Notes: generated from the sequence alone by a model not told the origin. DNA of 64,000 bases from Verrucomicrobiota bacterium (GCA_013285645.1 JABDHJ010000002.1:1-64000); one strand, 5' to 3'. Numbered from the stretch's first letter, positions 20,613 to 31,242 are shown. Made by a program: numbers and translations.

Positions 20613-20855
20613 TCATTTTGCGGAAGACGCCTCAAGAAGAAGCAACATAGTCCGTTCGCGCCACAGGCCAGCCGTGATGCTTCCTCCCAAAAACGCCACT
20701 CGAACTTCTTCGGCACGGGAAATCTTGGCGAAGAAATTAGGGAGACCGTCGCGGGTATTTAATTCCACAGCGAGTGAGGCTGCCGCCCACGTCCACTGCA
20801 TTGAGATAAGTAGAATTATCCCCGTCCTGAACCAGTGTGTCGTGACGATTGCCAT
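20613..20855 (-). pseudogene. N-terminal remnant of an SGNH/GDSL hydrolase
   Basis: 'EEVRVAFLGGSITAGLWRERTMLLLLEASSAK*' is the SGNH block I region followed by premature termination. Confidence 0.55.
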
Positions 20856-20872
20856 TTTCCTCGAGCTTCACG

Positions 20873-23161
20873 CTATGCATAGACTCCTATACCGAATACC
20901 GCTGCGGGACACGGGCCGTTCATGCGCTGAATACGCAGGACCAAACAACGGAGGGAGACTGGTTTCTCCAGCATCACCTCGCATCGCGCCAGATAATTTC
21001 CGGTCACTTTTGCCAACACCGCTCCCGCTTCTGTTTCCAGCTGAAAATCACTCGCCGTAAAAGGCATGGCTCTGTCCGGGTGCCAGAGCATGACTGACTC
21101 CATCGTATGGTCCCAGTCCGGATCCAAATCGATCACAACTCGGGTAATTTTCTGAGGTGTCGGCCATGTCATCGACAAGGTGGGAGCCAGGTCGGTCGGG
21201 TCAGCCACCCAGGCGTTGACAGTGGAAGTTGGCCGATAAATGCCGTTGCCAATTTGTTGGGCTGAAAAAGGGGCGATGGGAGCAGAAAGACCAAGAGCGA
21301 AGTTGTGCCCTGCAGGGCGTCGGCGGGGAGACCAAAGCTCAAACTCATCTACGCCGATATCACTGGTTCGTGCGGTATTGCCCGCCTGGTCGACTCCTCC
21401 CTGTGCGTGGTGATTAAAGAGTGTGAGAATACCGGTAACGCGTTGCGCGGTGCAGCGGATTTCCACATCTGCGTTGGCGAGAAAGACATAGTAGCCATAT
21501 TGAGCTTCTTTAAGCGCGCTGGAGCAGGAGATGGTAATCTCTTGCTCCTTGCCGGGTTGGAGAACATGGCTGGATTCTGTCAGGACTTGCTCAGGCGTAT
21601 AGTTGTGGACATCAGCACTCGTCATGAAGCGAGTCTTCAATGTCACGGCCTTATTAGCTCGAACGCGGAAGGTGGCACTCGGTACCGGGCCTGCCGCCAA
21701 CGGGAGCATTTGCGCCGAACCTTGCTTCAAGGAAATCCATTCTCCATCGGCGGGAAATTCTCGAATCACATACTCCGACGAAGCCGAGATGCTAGCTTGA
21801 AGTGCAACATCGTCTGGGTCTGCGTGTCTCAGGCCTCGTATATGCTGTCCCCCGCGAAGTAGTGTGCGTTGCAACGTTTTGAGATTCTCACCACGGCTGA
21901 GATCAGCCGGACGTAGTTTCTTCTGCGCGCATATCGCTGCCGCCACGCCAGCGGCTTGTCCGCAGTAGCCAAGTGATGCCATATTGCGCAAGGATCCGAA
22001 GGAAACGTGAGAACAACTTAGGATGCGACCGGCGAGGAAGAGATTCGAAATATTACGGCTGTACATGGTGCGATAAGGCACTGGGTAAGGACCCTTAGCG
22101 TGATAATGCGTGCAGGGAATCAGCTCACTGTAAATTCCATCTGCCGGGTGAAGATCCAGAGCCCAACCACCATACGCGACGTCATCCTCATGTTGACGCT
22201 GACGCACGACGTCTTGCTGATTGAGCATGTAATCTCCCTCAAAACGACGGCTTTCGCGTTTGCCGGGGATCGTGCCAACCCATTCGAGGGTTAAATTCGC
22301 CGCTTCTGGAAATTTTCCCGAATTTTTGAAATAATTCCAAACGCCATAAACTACTTTCCATAGCTCCCATTTGATTTTAGACGTTTCAAAAACGGTATCG
22401 AGACGTCCGCCGAACTCAATCCACCAAAGTTTGCAGCCAGACTCCTCAAGCTTAAAATCGCGATATCGTGGGATAACTTTTTCAATATCCTTGAGCGCAT
22501 AACTGGGCGGAACAAAAGGCACGGGTCGACCAGCATCTTTCGAGTAGAAGTAAATCGAATGTCCAAGGAGCTCTCCAAAGGCTTTGTCTGGAGCAAACGC
22601 CTCTCCAAACTCGTCCTTACCTTCAGCTCCGATACGAAACGCCGCTCCCGCCAGAAAACCCAAAATACCATCGCCCGAAGCGTCACAGAAAAGGCCCGCC
22701 TTCAGTTCATAGAATGTCTGGTTTTGGCTGTTGAAAGCGCAGGCGGCGGAGATGGAGTCCGCCTCTCCCTTTTCGATGCTGTAAACGGCAGTATCTAGAA
22801 GAAGGGTCAGGTTCGATTCCGCCAAGACCATGTCGAGAAACACGGTATCCAGGAGATGAGCGTTTCCGCCGTGATTCCGGTAGATATTGTGCATCAGAAT
22901 TTCGTTCATCACACCGCTTTCGCGAGCCCATCGATTGTTATTATAGCCGTGCGAAGTCGCACCGTTCATCCAAAGTCGAACTTCGCTTGAAGCGTTGCCC
23001 CCCAGCACTGGGCGGTCTTGCACGAGAATCACGGAAGCGCCTTCGCGAGCCGCCGTAATGGCGAAACAAACACCGGCGACACCGCCTCCAACTACCACGA
23101 TATCGGCGGTGAGAATTTCAGTGGGCAGTTCGCGCTGGGTTTGAGGAGGGAAGTTTTGCAT
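20873..23161 (-). CDS. FAD-dependent oxidoreductase
   Basis: 'ILTADIVVVGGGVAGVCFAITAAREGASVILVQDRPVLGGNASSEVR'. Confidence 0.88.
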   Translation of the reverse strand: MQNFPPQTQRELPTEILTADIVVVGGGVAGVCFAITAAREGASVILVQDRPVLGGNASSEVRLWMNGATSHGYNNNRWARESGVMNEILMHNIYRNHGGNAHLLDTVFLDMVLAESNLTLLLDTAVYSIEKGEADSISAACAFNSQNQTFYELKAGLFCDASGDGILGFLAGAAFRIGAEGKDEFGEAFAPDKAFGELLGHSIYFYSKDAGRPVPFVPPSYALKDIEKVIPRYRDFKLEESGCKLWWIEFGGRLDTVFETSKIKWELWKVVYGVWNYFKNSGKFPEAANLTLEWVGTIPGKRESRRFEGDYMLNQQDVVRQRQHEDDVAYGGWALDLHPADGIYSELIPCTHYHAKGPYPVPYRTMYSRNISNLFLAGRILSCSHVSFGSLRNMASLGYCGQAAGVAAAICAQKKLRPADLSRGENLKTLQRTLLRGGQHIRGLRHADPDDVALQASISASSEYVIREFPADGEWISLKQGSAQMLPLAAGPVPSATFRVRANKAVTLKTRFMTSADVHNYTPEQVLTESSHVLQPGKEQEITISCSSALKEAQYGYYVFLANADVEIRCTAQRVTGILTLFNHHAQGGVDQAGNTARTSDIGVDEFELWSPRRRPAGHNFALGLSAPIAPFSAQQIGNGIYRPTSTVNAWVADPTDLAPTLSMTWPTPQKITRVVIDLDPDWDHTMESVMLWHPDRAMPFTASDFQLETEAGAVLAKVTGNYLARCEVMLEKPVSLRCLVLRIQRMNGPCPAAVFGIGVYA

Positions 23162-23395
23162 GACGAGTAGATTGATTCTGAAATTATTAACTTCTTAATC
23201 GGTGACTATCTCAGAAAATTATGAATTATTGAGATGCCACGGCAGGTGATTTCCGATTGGTGGCTCTGGCGTAACAACGCCGGGTTAAGCAACCGCTCCG
23301 CGCGAGATATTTTCCAATCTCCGTGTGCTTATGCTCGCTGATCATTATTTATGGAAGCTGTACTGGATTCATTATTTGGGCCAACAAAAGGTGAC

Positions 23396-23408
23396 TGTTA
23401 ATGTAACA
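23396..23408. promoter_or_regulatory. LacI-type operator candidate TGTTA-ATG-TAACA
   Basis: Exact 5-bp arms, same spacing as four other copies in the cluster; upstream of the FAD oxidoreductase gene. Confidence 0.6.
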
Positions 23409-23578
23409 ATTTCTCCATGCCGAGGGCGGGTTGGAAATCGATTCCGATTACTGACGCTCTTCGCTGCGCTTGAGTGACGAACTCATGAGAAGCAAGCGGC
23501 TTTTATGGGAGTCTAAGAACTTGCTGAAAAAGGCGTTCACGAACTCAAACGCTTGCTGAGGCAGATTGGTCCGGAGGA

Positions 23579-24361
23579 TCAGGCTTTGGGGCTAGCTTGG
23601 GTTTTTCGGCGCAACTCGCGGGGACAGCAGTTAAAATGGCGTCGCACGGCTTTATTGAAGGCATGGAGATCGGCAAATCCTACGTCGAAAGCTATGCTCT
23701 TGATTGGTGTCGACGATTTTTGGAGCAAATGGCGGGCTTTAGTCATCCGTCTCTCCAAGATGTAGCCCTTCACCGTTTGCGACAGTGCGGCGCGAAATAG
23801 CCGGGTGAGGTGATTGTGGGAAAGCTCAGCCTCCCGGGCGAGTGACTCGACCAGCAGCGGTTCGTGGAGTCGCAATTCGATTCGACGAATGGTTTCGGTC
23901 ACGGCGGCGTGGACTTTTTTTCGACGGCCCTGATCGTGTTTATCGACCGCGCTCCAGAGAAGATCCCATAAACGGACTTCGGCCCGCAAAGGTTGGGTGG
24001 GGAACATTCCGGCGGCTTCTTCAAAGAGGCGGTAGCAATGAGAGAACTCATGCCCGGTGTCCTGCAACGCGGGTACCGTCCAGATTGGACCGGAGGCAGG
24101 AAGCTTGAAATGGGCGAAAAGGTGCTCGGAATGGCCTTGAAACCGGTAGACGAGGTCAGCGTTGGGCGGGACAACGCTGAGATCCCCCGGCTTGATGTCA
24201 AGTTCGACTCCGTTGATTGAAAAACGGGCATGATAGCAGTAAAGATGAAGGCACCAGAGTCCTTGAAGATGGTAGCTTTCAGTTGGAAGCCGGCCATGGA
24301 CACCGCGCCCGATCATCTGCAAGCGAGGTCTCTGTTCGAGCGGCAATTTAAAAGTCAACAT
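23579..24361 (-). CDS. AraC family transcriptional regulator
   Basis: C-terminal double HTH 'LAREAELSHNHLTRLFRAALSQTVKGYILERRMTKARHLLQ...IAFDVGFADLHAFNKAVRRHF'. Confidence 0.9.
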   Translation of the reverse strand: MLTFKLPLEQRPRLQMIGRGVHGRLPTESYHLQGLWCLHLYCYHARFSINGVELDIKPGDLSVVPPNADLVYRFQGHSEHLFAHFKLPASGPIWTVPALQDTGHEFSHCYRLFEEAAGMFPTQPLRAEVRLWDLLWSAVDKHDQGRRKKVHAAVTETIRRIELRLHEPLLVESLAREAELSHNHLTRLFRAALSQTVKGYILERRMTKARHLLQKSSTPIKSIAFDVGFADLHAFNKAVRRHFNCCPRELRRKTQASPKA

Positions 24362-24454
24362 GATGGGGCGTCCTGAAAGCCATGGTGAATTTTTACCACA
24401 AATGATGAATTCGGGCCATTTCTAAAAATTAGCCCTCCTGATATCTTCGAAGCC

Positions 24455-25372
24455 ATGAACACGACTCAGGAAATCAATCCTCAATTGCTGGAGACCTTGA
24501 TCCCGGAAATGCCTGTGATCAATACAGGCTCTCTTACGGCGGAACAAAGAGCCTTCTATGACCGGGAAGGTTATCTGGTCTTACCTTCCCTCCTATCTCA
24601 CGATGAACTGAAGCCAGTCCGCGAAGCTCTTGAACAAAAAGTCTCTGAAATCGCTGAATCCCTACGCGCCGACGGGTTGATTACAGACAAGCGAGAGAAC
24701 GATCCCTTCGAGACGCGCCTAGTCAATCTCTTCAAGAAATTGACCGAGGCCGATTTTCTAAAATATGGGCGAAGCTGGCGTGATCTTTATCCGGGTTATT
24801 TTCATCTGATGTCCAACTCCAAAATTCTTGATGCCGTCGAGTCGCTCATCGGCAGCGAGATTTTTGCTAACCCGGTCTATAACGCCAGGCCGAAAGTACC
24901 CGGCGTTGCGGCAGGCGCGGTGCCCTGGCACCAGGATCGCTCTTACTGGCCTTCTGCAAACTGGAATCCGGTGATTACGGTTTGGATTCCGCTCGTAGAC
25001 ACCAATAAAGTGAACGGATGCCTTCACGTTTGGCCGCGCACCCATAAAACGCGCCTTGTCGAATATCACAGTGAGACCCATACAGGCACCGGCTATACCG
25101 AAATCGATCTGAAGGAAGAGGCAGATCGCCACGCCGTGGCGTTGCCAGTGAAAGCGGGCTCAGCAATTCTTTTTAACGATCGGTGCATTCACATGTCGAC
25201 GCCGAACAAATCGGACCATGTTCGTTGGAGCGTCGATCTCCGTTACCAGCCGACGGGCCAGGAGCGGATGAATCAGTATGGCGTCGGTTTTCTGGCCCGG
25301 AGCCGGGCATTCCCCAACCGGGTGGCTACTTTGGAAGACTGGCAGGCAGGACGTGACGAACATGAAGTGTAA
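24455..25372 (+). CDS. phytanoyl-CoA dioxygenase (PhyH) family protein
   Basis: 'YDREGYLVLPSLLS', 'PWHQDRSYWP', 'VNGCLHVWPRTHK' metal/2OG motifs. Confidence 0.88.
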   Translation: MNTTQEINPQLLETLIPEMPVINTGSLTAEQRAFYDREGYLVLPSLLSHDELKPVREALEQKVSEIAESLRADGLITDKRENDPFETRLVNLFKKLTEADFLKYGRSWRDLYPGYFHLMSNSKILDAVESLIGSEIFANPVYNARPKVPGVAAGAVPWHQDRSYWPSANWNPVITVWIPLVDTNKVNGCLHVWPRTHKTRLVEYHSETHTGTGYTEIDLKEEADRHAVALPVKAGSAILFNDRCIHMSTPNKSDHVRWSVDLRYQPTGQERMNQYGVGFLARSRAFPNRVATLEDWQAGRDEHEV

Positions 25373-25409
25373 CTGACGATCAACATCAGCGACTAGCCCG
25401 CGGTACACT

Positions 25410-26453
25410 TCACGCCGATGGAAAACTAAGCCCGTCGCGCCAGGAACCCTCGATCATGATTGTCTGGGGATGATCGGGCAGCCCGAATTCCCGGCGCTGC
25501 AACTCGCTTAGAACCAAGTCAACTGTGTGGGATCCGAGGATGTCGTAATGTTGATCGATGCCGGCGAATTCGGGCGTCTCGGTCGCAACATCCAAACACA
25601 CAAGGCGAAAGCGACCGCGCTTGAAATGATCATGTATCCAACGGGCCTCATCCAGAAAGCTGCAGATAACAACGTCCGGCTTCGTTTGTTTGAGCCATGT
25701 CAAAAAACGGCGCTCTTCCCAATTGGTGTAGCGATGGACTTGACTTGCAAGGTCTGCTATCACGCCGGTCTGATTGGCCAGAAACGAAGCGACATACGTC
25801 CCCTGAGTGCGCGCATTCATGAGAGAAGAGATAATAAATCCGATTCTTTTTCCTCCCTGCTTCCGGATCTTTCGCAAGGCAAGGATCATGGCCATGTAGT
25901 GATGATGCTGCACCCGGTTGATGCGTGGTTTCCAAAGCGAGCTTCCCACGGCTGCAACTGCGTAGCGACTCCAAGTGAGCCGAATGTGGCCGTGCGGTTG
26001 ACTGACAGTGGGACCGATAATCAACCCGCGAATATTTCGCATCCGAAACATCTTCTCCAACCGGGAAAAACTCGATGTCTTTTCCTTCAGCCAAATGATC
26101 TCGGGATGGTAGCCAAAATCAGTGGCCCGCTTCACCGAGCCTTCGTAAAAACGGCTCATGAACACGTTATTCTCGGAAAAGGGATGGAGAAGATAGGCTA
26201 AGGTTTCTCGATAAGTCGGCGATGATCTCCGCACAAAGGCGCCCATCACCGATGTGATCCTTGGGTCAGGTTCATAGCCCAACTTTTGGGCGGTCTCTAA
26301 AATGCGTGCTCGCAATTCAGGCCGTACGGAGGCATTTTTCTTGAATGCGCGGCTCACAGTCATGGATGACACGCCGACCACTTCTGCAACTTGTCTCAGG
26401 GAGTGACGATACTGCGGGGCTCGTGAGGCCTTGGCATTTGCAACATGCTCCAT
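25410..26453 (-). CDS. LacI family transcriptional regulator
   Basis: 'SLRQVAEVVGVSSMTVSRAFKKNASVRPELRARILETAQKLGYEPDPRIT' HTH plus periplasmic-binding-like domain. Confidence 0.92.
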   Translation of the reverse strand: MEHVANAKASRAPQYRHSLRQVAEVVGVSSMTVSRAFKKNASVRPELRARILETAQKLGYEPDPRITSVMGAFVRRSSPTYRETLAYLLHPFSENNVFMSRFYEGSVKRATDFGYHPEIIWLKEKTSSFSRLEKMFRMRNIRGLIIGPTVSQPHGHIRLTWSRYAVAAVGSSLWKPRINRVQHHHYMAMILALRKIRKQGGKRIGFIISSLMNARTQGTYVASFLANQTGVIADLASQVHRYTNWEERRFLTWLKQTKPDVVICSFLDEARWIHDHFKRGRFRLVCLDVATETPEFAGIDQHYDILGSHTVDLVLSELQRREFGLPDHPQTIMIEGSWRDGLSFPSA

Positions 26454-26481
26454 AGGTGGAAGTTAAGAATATCTCTGCGAA

Positions 26482-26494
26482 TGTTACAATAACA
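26482..26494. promoter_or_regulatory. LacI-type operator candidate TGTTA-CAA-TAACA, upstream of the lacI-family gene
   Basis: Same inverted repeat, about 30 bp upstream of the LacI start codon; also upstream of the pilin cassette. Confidence 0.65.
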
Positions 26495-26545
26495 ATCGAA
26501 TGTCATTTGAATAAAAGCAGCTTAAGCGGTTTCATGGTATCAGCG

Positions 26546-26638
26546 ATGAAGCCCGTCCAATTGCAAACTCTTACGGTCGATTTATGCATTATCGGCGCAG
26601 GAATTTCAGGGCTTATCGCCCACCGCGCGAATGTTTGA
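26546..26638 (+). pseudogene. N-terminal remnant of an FAD-dependent oxidoreductase
   Basis: 'MKPVQLQTLTVDLCIIGAGISGLIAHRANV*': intact dinucleotide-binding start followed by a stop. Confidence 0.5.
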
Positions 26639-26653
26639 AATTCGAGCCTCCTA

Positions 26654-27343
26654 ATGAATTTTGAAACCAAGAATCGATTGAACCCTTTCCCTTCTACAAT
26701 TCCCGCAAGGCGCACGGCTGGTTCACCGTTATACCGGGGTGCCTCCAAGGCCTGCCGTGGTTTTAGCCTGATCGAGATTCTCATGGTCATCAGCATCATG
26801 GCGATACTTGTTTCGGTGGGAGCTCCTTCATTTCTCAGCAGCTATCGGGCCTCAGGTTTGACTGATGCCGGAAATCAGCTCGACAATGTTGCCACGCTGG
26901 CGAGAGAAAATGCCATCAGTCATAACGCTCGAACGGCCGTAGTTCTGATGACAACTGATCCATACGATTCGACCCTCTCCGGGAGAGCATTTAGCGTCTG
27001 GCAGATGCAGAGTGATCAAACTTGGACCCAGTCAAGCCGCTGGCAATTTCTACCGGCCAGTAGTAAGGCCTACGACGACCCGACTGCTACGGTCACAGGG
27101 TTTCCCGCGCCATTGCCGACGATTACTATACAGGGCAACCCCTTGCCGGCGGCAGACTACTCAGCTTTTATTTTCAATCCAGATGGCAGCATGTACACGG
27201 GGCCTTCCACCACAACGCGGATCGCCTCGGTTGAGTATAAAGGTGACCCCGCTCCGGTCGGATCCGTTAACACTTCTCTCAAAAATTACTACGATCTCGT
27301 CTTCAGTTCTGATACGGGGGCCATTCATGTTGTCCGGCGTTGA
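26654..27343 (+). CDS. Verru_Chthon cassette protein D-like (prepilin-type N-terminal domain)
   Basis: 'GFSLIEILMVISIMAILVSVGAPSFLSSYRASGLTDAGNQLDNVATLARENAI'. Confidence 0.82.
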   Translation: MNFETKNRLNPFPSTIPARRTAGSPLYRGASKACRGFSLIEILMVISIMAILVSVGAPSFLSSYRASGLTDAGNQLDNVATLARENAISHNARTAVVLMTTDPYDSTLSGRAFSVWQMQSDQTWTQSSRWQFLPASSKAYDDPTATVTGFPAPLPTITIQGNPLPAADYSAFIFNPDGSMYTGPSTTTRIASVEYKGDPAPVGSVNTSLKNYYDLVFSSDTGAIHVVRR

Positions 27344-27803
27344 ACGAAGCATCTGCGGTCGTGCTTGCGTGCGACCCCAAGCTTTTACCTTGGTCGAAGT
27401 TGCTATTGCTTTGGCGGTAGTTTCCTTTGCTCTCATTGCACTGATCGGACTTATTTCAGTGAGCCTGCAATCGAGTAAGAGCGCCAACCACGATACGGAA
27501 ATTGCTCTGGCGTCCCAATATGCCCTCTCGACCTTGTGCACGAATAGCTTCGCAAATCTGGTCAACCTCCAGCCAGTAACAAATTACTTCGACTATCAGG
27601 GATCTCCGACTAGTTCCTCCAGCACCTCAGATCCAGCGGTGTTTAGTTGCATTACCCAAACGAGCACTAACCTGGCTCCATTTTCCTGGGCGAACCAAAA
27701 CACCAACTTCGTAGCCGTCGAGCTCACCTTCACTTGGCCAGGACAAACCAATATCATCGGGAATAATGCAAAAGTTATCTGGACCTCGATATCGGCCTAT
27801 TAG
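27327..27803 (+). CDS. Verru_Chthon cassette protein B-like (prepilin-type)
   Basis: 'AFTLVEVAIALAVVSFALIALIGLISVSLQSSKSANHDTEIALASQYALS'; internal ATG of the longer ORF, overlaps D. Confidence 0.82.
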   Translation: MLSGVERSICGRACVRPQAFTLVEVAIALAVVSFALIALIGLISVSLQSSKSANHDTEIALASQYALSTLCTNSFANLVNLQPVTNYFDYQGSPTSSSSTSDPAVFSCITQTSTNLAPFSWANQNTNFVAVELTFTWPGQTNIIGNNAKVIWTSISAY

Positions 27804-28641
27804 AAAGGAGGGACGGCATTCTTTCACGCTGGTGGAACTTCTGGTGGCCATCGCCATCTTTAGCATCCTACTCGTGGTGCTTCTGCAAATAGTGACGCAG
27901 ACTACCAAGGTATGGCAGCAAGTCAGTGGAGATAGCGCCAGTCGCCAGAACGCCCGGCTTCTGCTGCAGTTAATGAGGAGAGACTTGGAGAATGCGGTTT
28001 TTTCCATCGGATCAACGAATAACCTGCAGTTTCAGATGAATCCCGCGTCTCTAAATGGCAGCGGCTATCTTAATCCTTCTGCCGCTTTCTGGCAGACCGC
28101 AGTTTCGGGATCGACCGCGATAAATGGGGACATTCAGGACGTCGGATATTTCATTAATTGGGTTCCCGATTCTACAGGAGTCGTTCACGGGACTCTCTGC
28201 CGGATCCAGGTAGCCCGACCGAGCTTCAACTCAGCCACGCCGTTCCTTACGATCACACCATCCTTGCTGGCCACCAACGCTCCAGGCCTTGCGAACACAG
28301 ATTTGACCAGTCCCAACGCCTTCCATGGTCTGTTAGCCGATGGCGTGGTGGGACTCTGGATGACTCTTTACTCGAGCAACATGAATGTTATTTCCGCTTC
28401 GTCCTCCTACAATTCCGCTTCCACCGGCGCCGCTCAACCGGCCTACGCCGATATCGGAATCGTCATGTTGAATCCCGGCGTGGCCAAGCGGATAACAACC
28501 TCCAACCTTACCTCGATTACGGGTCTATATAGCAATCCCGGCTGCACAAACGCCGCCTCTTTTGTCAGCCTGCTTTCTCCCACTTTTCAGGCAGGCGCGC
28601 GCTCCTTCACCACGCGCGTCCAAATAAAGAATGTTCCATAA
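27766..28641 (+). CDS. Verru_Chthon cassette protein C-like (prepilin-type)
   Basis: 'SFTLVELLVAIAIFSILLVVLLQIVTQTTKVWQQVSGDSASRQNARLLLQLMRRDLENAV'. Confidence 0.85.
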   Translation: MQKLSGPRYRPIRKEGRHSFTLVELLVAIAIFSILLVVLLQIVTQTTKVWQQVSGDSASRQNARLLLQLMRRDLENAVFSIGSTNNLQFQMNPASLNGSGYLNPSAAFWQTAVSGSTAINGDIQDVGYFINWVPDSTGVVHGTLCRIQVARPSFNSATPFLTITPSLLATNAPGLANTDLTSPNAFHGLLADGVVGLWMTLYSSNMNVISASSSYNSASTGAAQPAYADIGIVMLNPGVAKRITTSNLTSITGLYSNPGCTNAASFVSLLSPTFQAGARSFTTRVQIKNVP

Positions 28642-28644
28642 TAC

Positions 28645-31242
28645 ATGAAAAGTCCGCTCCTCACCGGAAATCCCTCTGCCCGGAACAGGGCGGCGGTCTT
28701 GGTTATTGTCCTGGGTTTCCTTGTCTTTTTGAGTCTCATCATCGTCAGTCTCACACTCGCCCTGCAAATGGAAAGTCAGGCGGCCCACTACTATGCGGCA
28801 CGAGGCTCGGCCGATCTGCTGGCGGAGCAAGGAATCGAATTTGCACGTGCGGCCTTGATCACCGCCGAACAGCCCACCAACGCCTGGGCCACGGCCCCCG
28901 GTCGAATTTATTATTGGCCGACCAACTCCACTCCCGCCTCGGGTGTGGCCATGGATCTTTCTTCGGGTCCGACCAATGCAGCGGCAAGTGGTGTCTATCT
29001 TCCACCTGATCTTAATCACCTGGTTTCAGCGGAGGACTCCATGACGGCCATTACCGGCGAGAGTAACTCGGCACCAATGAATGTGGGCTGGATTTATGTG
29101 CACCAATCCGGAGCCCAGGAGACCAATCAAGTCCCCGCCATTAATACTGTAGATCCCATCATCGGCAGGTTCGCTTATTGGACTGACGATGAGAGCTCCC
29201 GCATCGACCTCAACACTGCCGACGCCACGGCGGGTAATACGAATTCTCTTAATCATCCCAGCCGCATCGATCTTAGCAGCCTGTTGGGAGTCAACTTCGC
29301 TCAGGAAATCTATACGAATGCCCTGGTTTCGTCTTTCAATTCTCCCGATGACGTCCGGCGGCTCGATCCCGGTCTCTCCTCCATGATCTCCACCAATCGC
29401 TTTTCCCTGACCCATTATGCCTACAGCCAAAATCTGAATCCGTGGGGCCAGCCTAAAATCATCCTCACGACCAAGCAAAGCTTGGCGGGGATCGGTAATA
29501 CAAATTTCTTGAATTTTTTGACCAGTCCAACGGCTGATCCCGGACTTGTCGGGAACTGTACTTTGAGCGGCAGTACGAAGAGCGTGGCGGCCGAGGTGAA
29601 TCTTATCAGCAGTTATCTGACCAATAACTGGCCCGGATTCGGAGCCAATTCCTTTATCCAGAAATATGGTGCGTCATCCCAGACCCAGGCTGCAAACGAG
29701 ATGGCGCTCAACATCATCGACTATGTCCGCAGTGTGGAATCGACCAATGTGCTCTGCGAACCGATTCGGGGAAACCTGACCTCAACCACGTTGGATCAAA
29801 GCTCCGCTGGAACGGGATCCTTGTCGGGCCTCTTTGGAACGAGTCGGCATCCACTTATTACCGAGGTCGCCTGCTGGATCGAACCAACCCGTACTTTCCC
29901 TACTACTGCTTCACCCGCTGGCTATAGAGCCTATGTCTCGGTTGAACTCTATCTGCCCCCCGGATATGGAGTCAGCTCCGTTTCAATTCCGGGCAATCAG
30001 GTCGCCACATTGGTTCTCCAGGAGGGAGCCCTATCTGACAGCGTAGTTATTTCCTCTTCCCCGCCCACCCCTACGCCAACCACGGCGACGACGCTGCCTG
30101 TCGCATGGGTATCTTCCGGAGCTCCGGGTGGCGTCCTCTCTGCTGGAAATTTCTGCGTGGTGACGGTTGAGTACAACGCCGGCGGAAATCCTGCATCGGT
30201 TTCATTTCCCACTAACATATATCCGGGCCGGGTTTCCTTTAAGGATTCTGGAGGGGGCCTATGGGAGGTTGCTCCAGTTGGTTTCAACTTCGGCACGGTT
30301 CCCGGCCCCGGGCTTTCAATCATCATCAACAATGTTGCCTGGTCTACCGCCCCCGCCCCAGGTTTCGTGCTGGAGATCAACGATCCGCGCGTAAACAAAA
30401 ATGCCAGCGATTGGACCCTTGAATCAAGCGATGTCATGGGTAGCCAGCCCATACCCTGGCTGAAGACCGTAACGACCACTCCTCCAGTCCCTCCACAGGA
30501 CACCATTTCTACGACGTCCACCACTCCAAGCACGAATAGTCTCTATTTTCCCGCGCCCGGCGGCACCGTCCAGTCAGTGGCCGATTTAGGCTATATCACG
30601 ACGGGGGTAAACCTTTCAACCAATGGCGTCCCTTGGCGAAGCGTGCGCCTGCAACCAACTCCTGCGGCCCAAAGGACATCGGCATCGGTGCCTGACTGGG
30701 TGCTGCTCGATCTCTTCCAAGCTCCCTTCAGCACGAACCGCCCGGATATTTACCAGCCCGAAACCAATAGCGCAGACGGGATGATAAGCATCGCAGGGCA
30801 GGTGAATATCAATTCGGGCAATACTCCTTTCCCGGGTAACCCGAACATCGTCCGGACGGCGCCCCTCGTTGCCCTTCTTCAAAATGCCACAAATTTGGTG
30901 ACCGCCTCCACTGCCGGTTCTGCCGCCACCAACGTCGGGCTCATGACCATGGCGGCGAATGGGACGAATTACGGTGCGCCGGTCTTCTTCTCACCCGCCG
31001 AATTGGCCGAAGTCCAGGGAATTGCCGACGGTGGAGAGGCCTCCGAATCTAATTTGAGGGGCTTGGTCGATCTCTCTACGGTGCACGGCTCCACATTCCG
31101 GGTTTTCAGCGTGGGCCAGACCCTGACGCAAACGCCCGCAGGCATACTGACGATCCAATCCGAGCAATACAAAGAAGCGATCATTCGCCAGGACAGCCTC
31201 ACTCGTCACGTGACCGTTCTTTGGAAAAACATCTCGGAGTAA
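28645..31242 (+). CDS. Verru_Chthon cassette protein A-like (large PilX/GspK-like component)
   Basis: 'RAAVLVIVLGFLVFLSLIIVSLTLALQMESQAAHYYAARGSADLLAEQGIEFARAAL'; fourth gene of the cassette. Confidence 0.85.
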   Translation: MKSPLLTGNPSARNRAAVLVIVLGFLVFLSLIIVSLTLALQMESQAAHYYAARGSADLLAEQGIEFARAALITAEQPTNAWATAPGRIYYWPTNSTPASGVAMDLSSGPTNAAASGVYLPPDLNHLVSAEDSMTAITGESNSAPMNVGWIYVHQSGAQETNQVPAINTVDPIIGRFAYWTDDESSRIDLNTADATAGNTNSLNHPSRIDLSSLLGVNFAQEIYTNALVSSFNSPDDVRRLDPGLSSMISTNRFSLTHYAYSQNLNPWGQPKIILTTKQSLAGIGNTNFLNFLTSPTADPGLVGNCTLSGSTKSVAAEVNLISSYLTNNWPGFGANSFIQKYGASSQTQAANEMALNIIDYVRSVESTNVLCEPIRGNLTSTTLDQSSAGTGSLSGLFGTSRHPLITEVACWIEPTRTFPTTASPAGYRAYVSVELYLPPGYGVSSVSIPGNQVATLVLQEGALSDSVVISSSPPTPTPTTATTLPVAWVSSGAPGGVLSAGNFCVVTVEYNAGGNPASVSFPTNIYPGRVSFKDSGGGLWEVAPVGFNFGTVPGPGLSIIINNVAWSTAPAPGFVLEINDPRVNKNASDWTLESSDVMGSQPIPWLKTVTTTPPVPPQDTISTTSTTPSTNSLYFPAPGGTVQSVADLGYITTGVNLSTNGVPWRSVRLQPTPAAQRTSASVPDWVLLDLFQAPFSTNRPDIYQPETNSADGMISIAGQVNINSGNTPFPGNPNIVRTAPLVALLQNATNLVTASTAGSAATNVGLMTMAANGTNYGAPVFFSPAELAEVQGIADGGEASESNLRGLVDLSTVHGSTFRVFSVGQTLTQTPAGILTIQSEQYKEAIIRQDSLTRHVTVLWKNISE

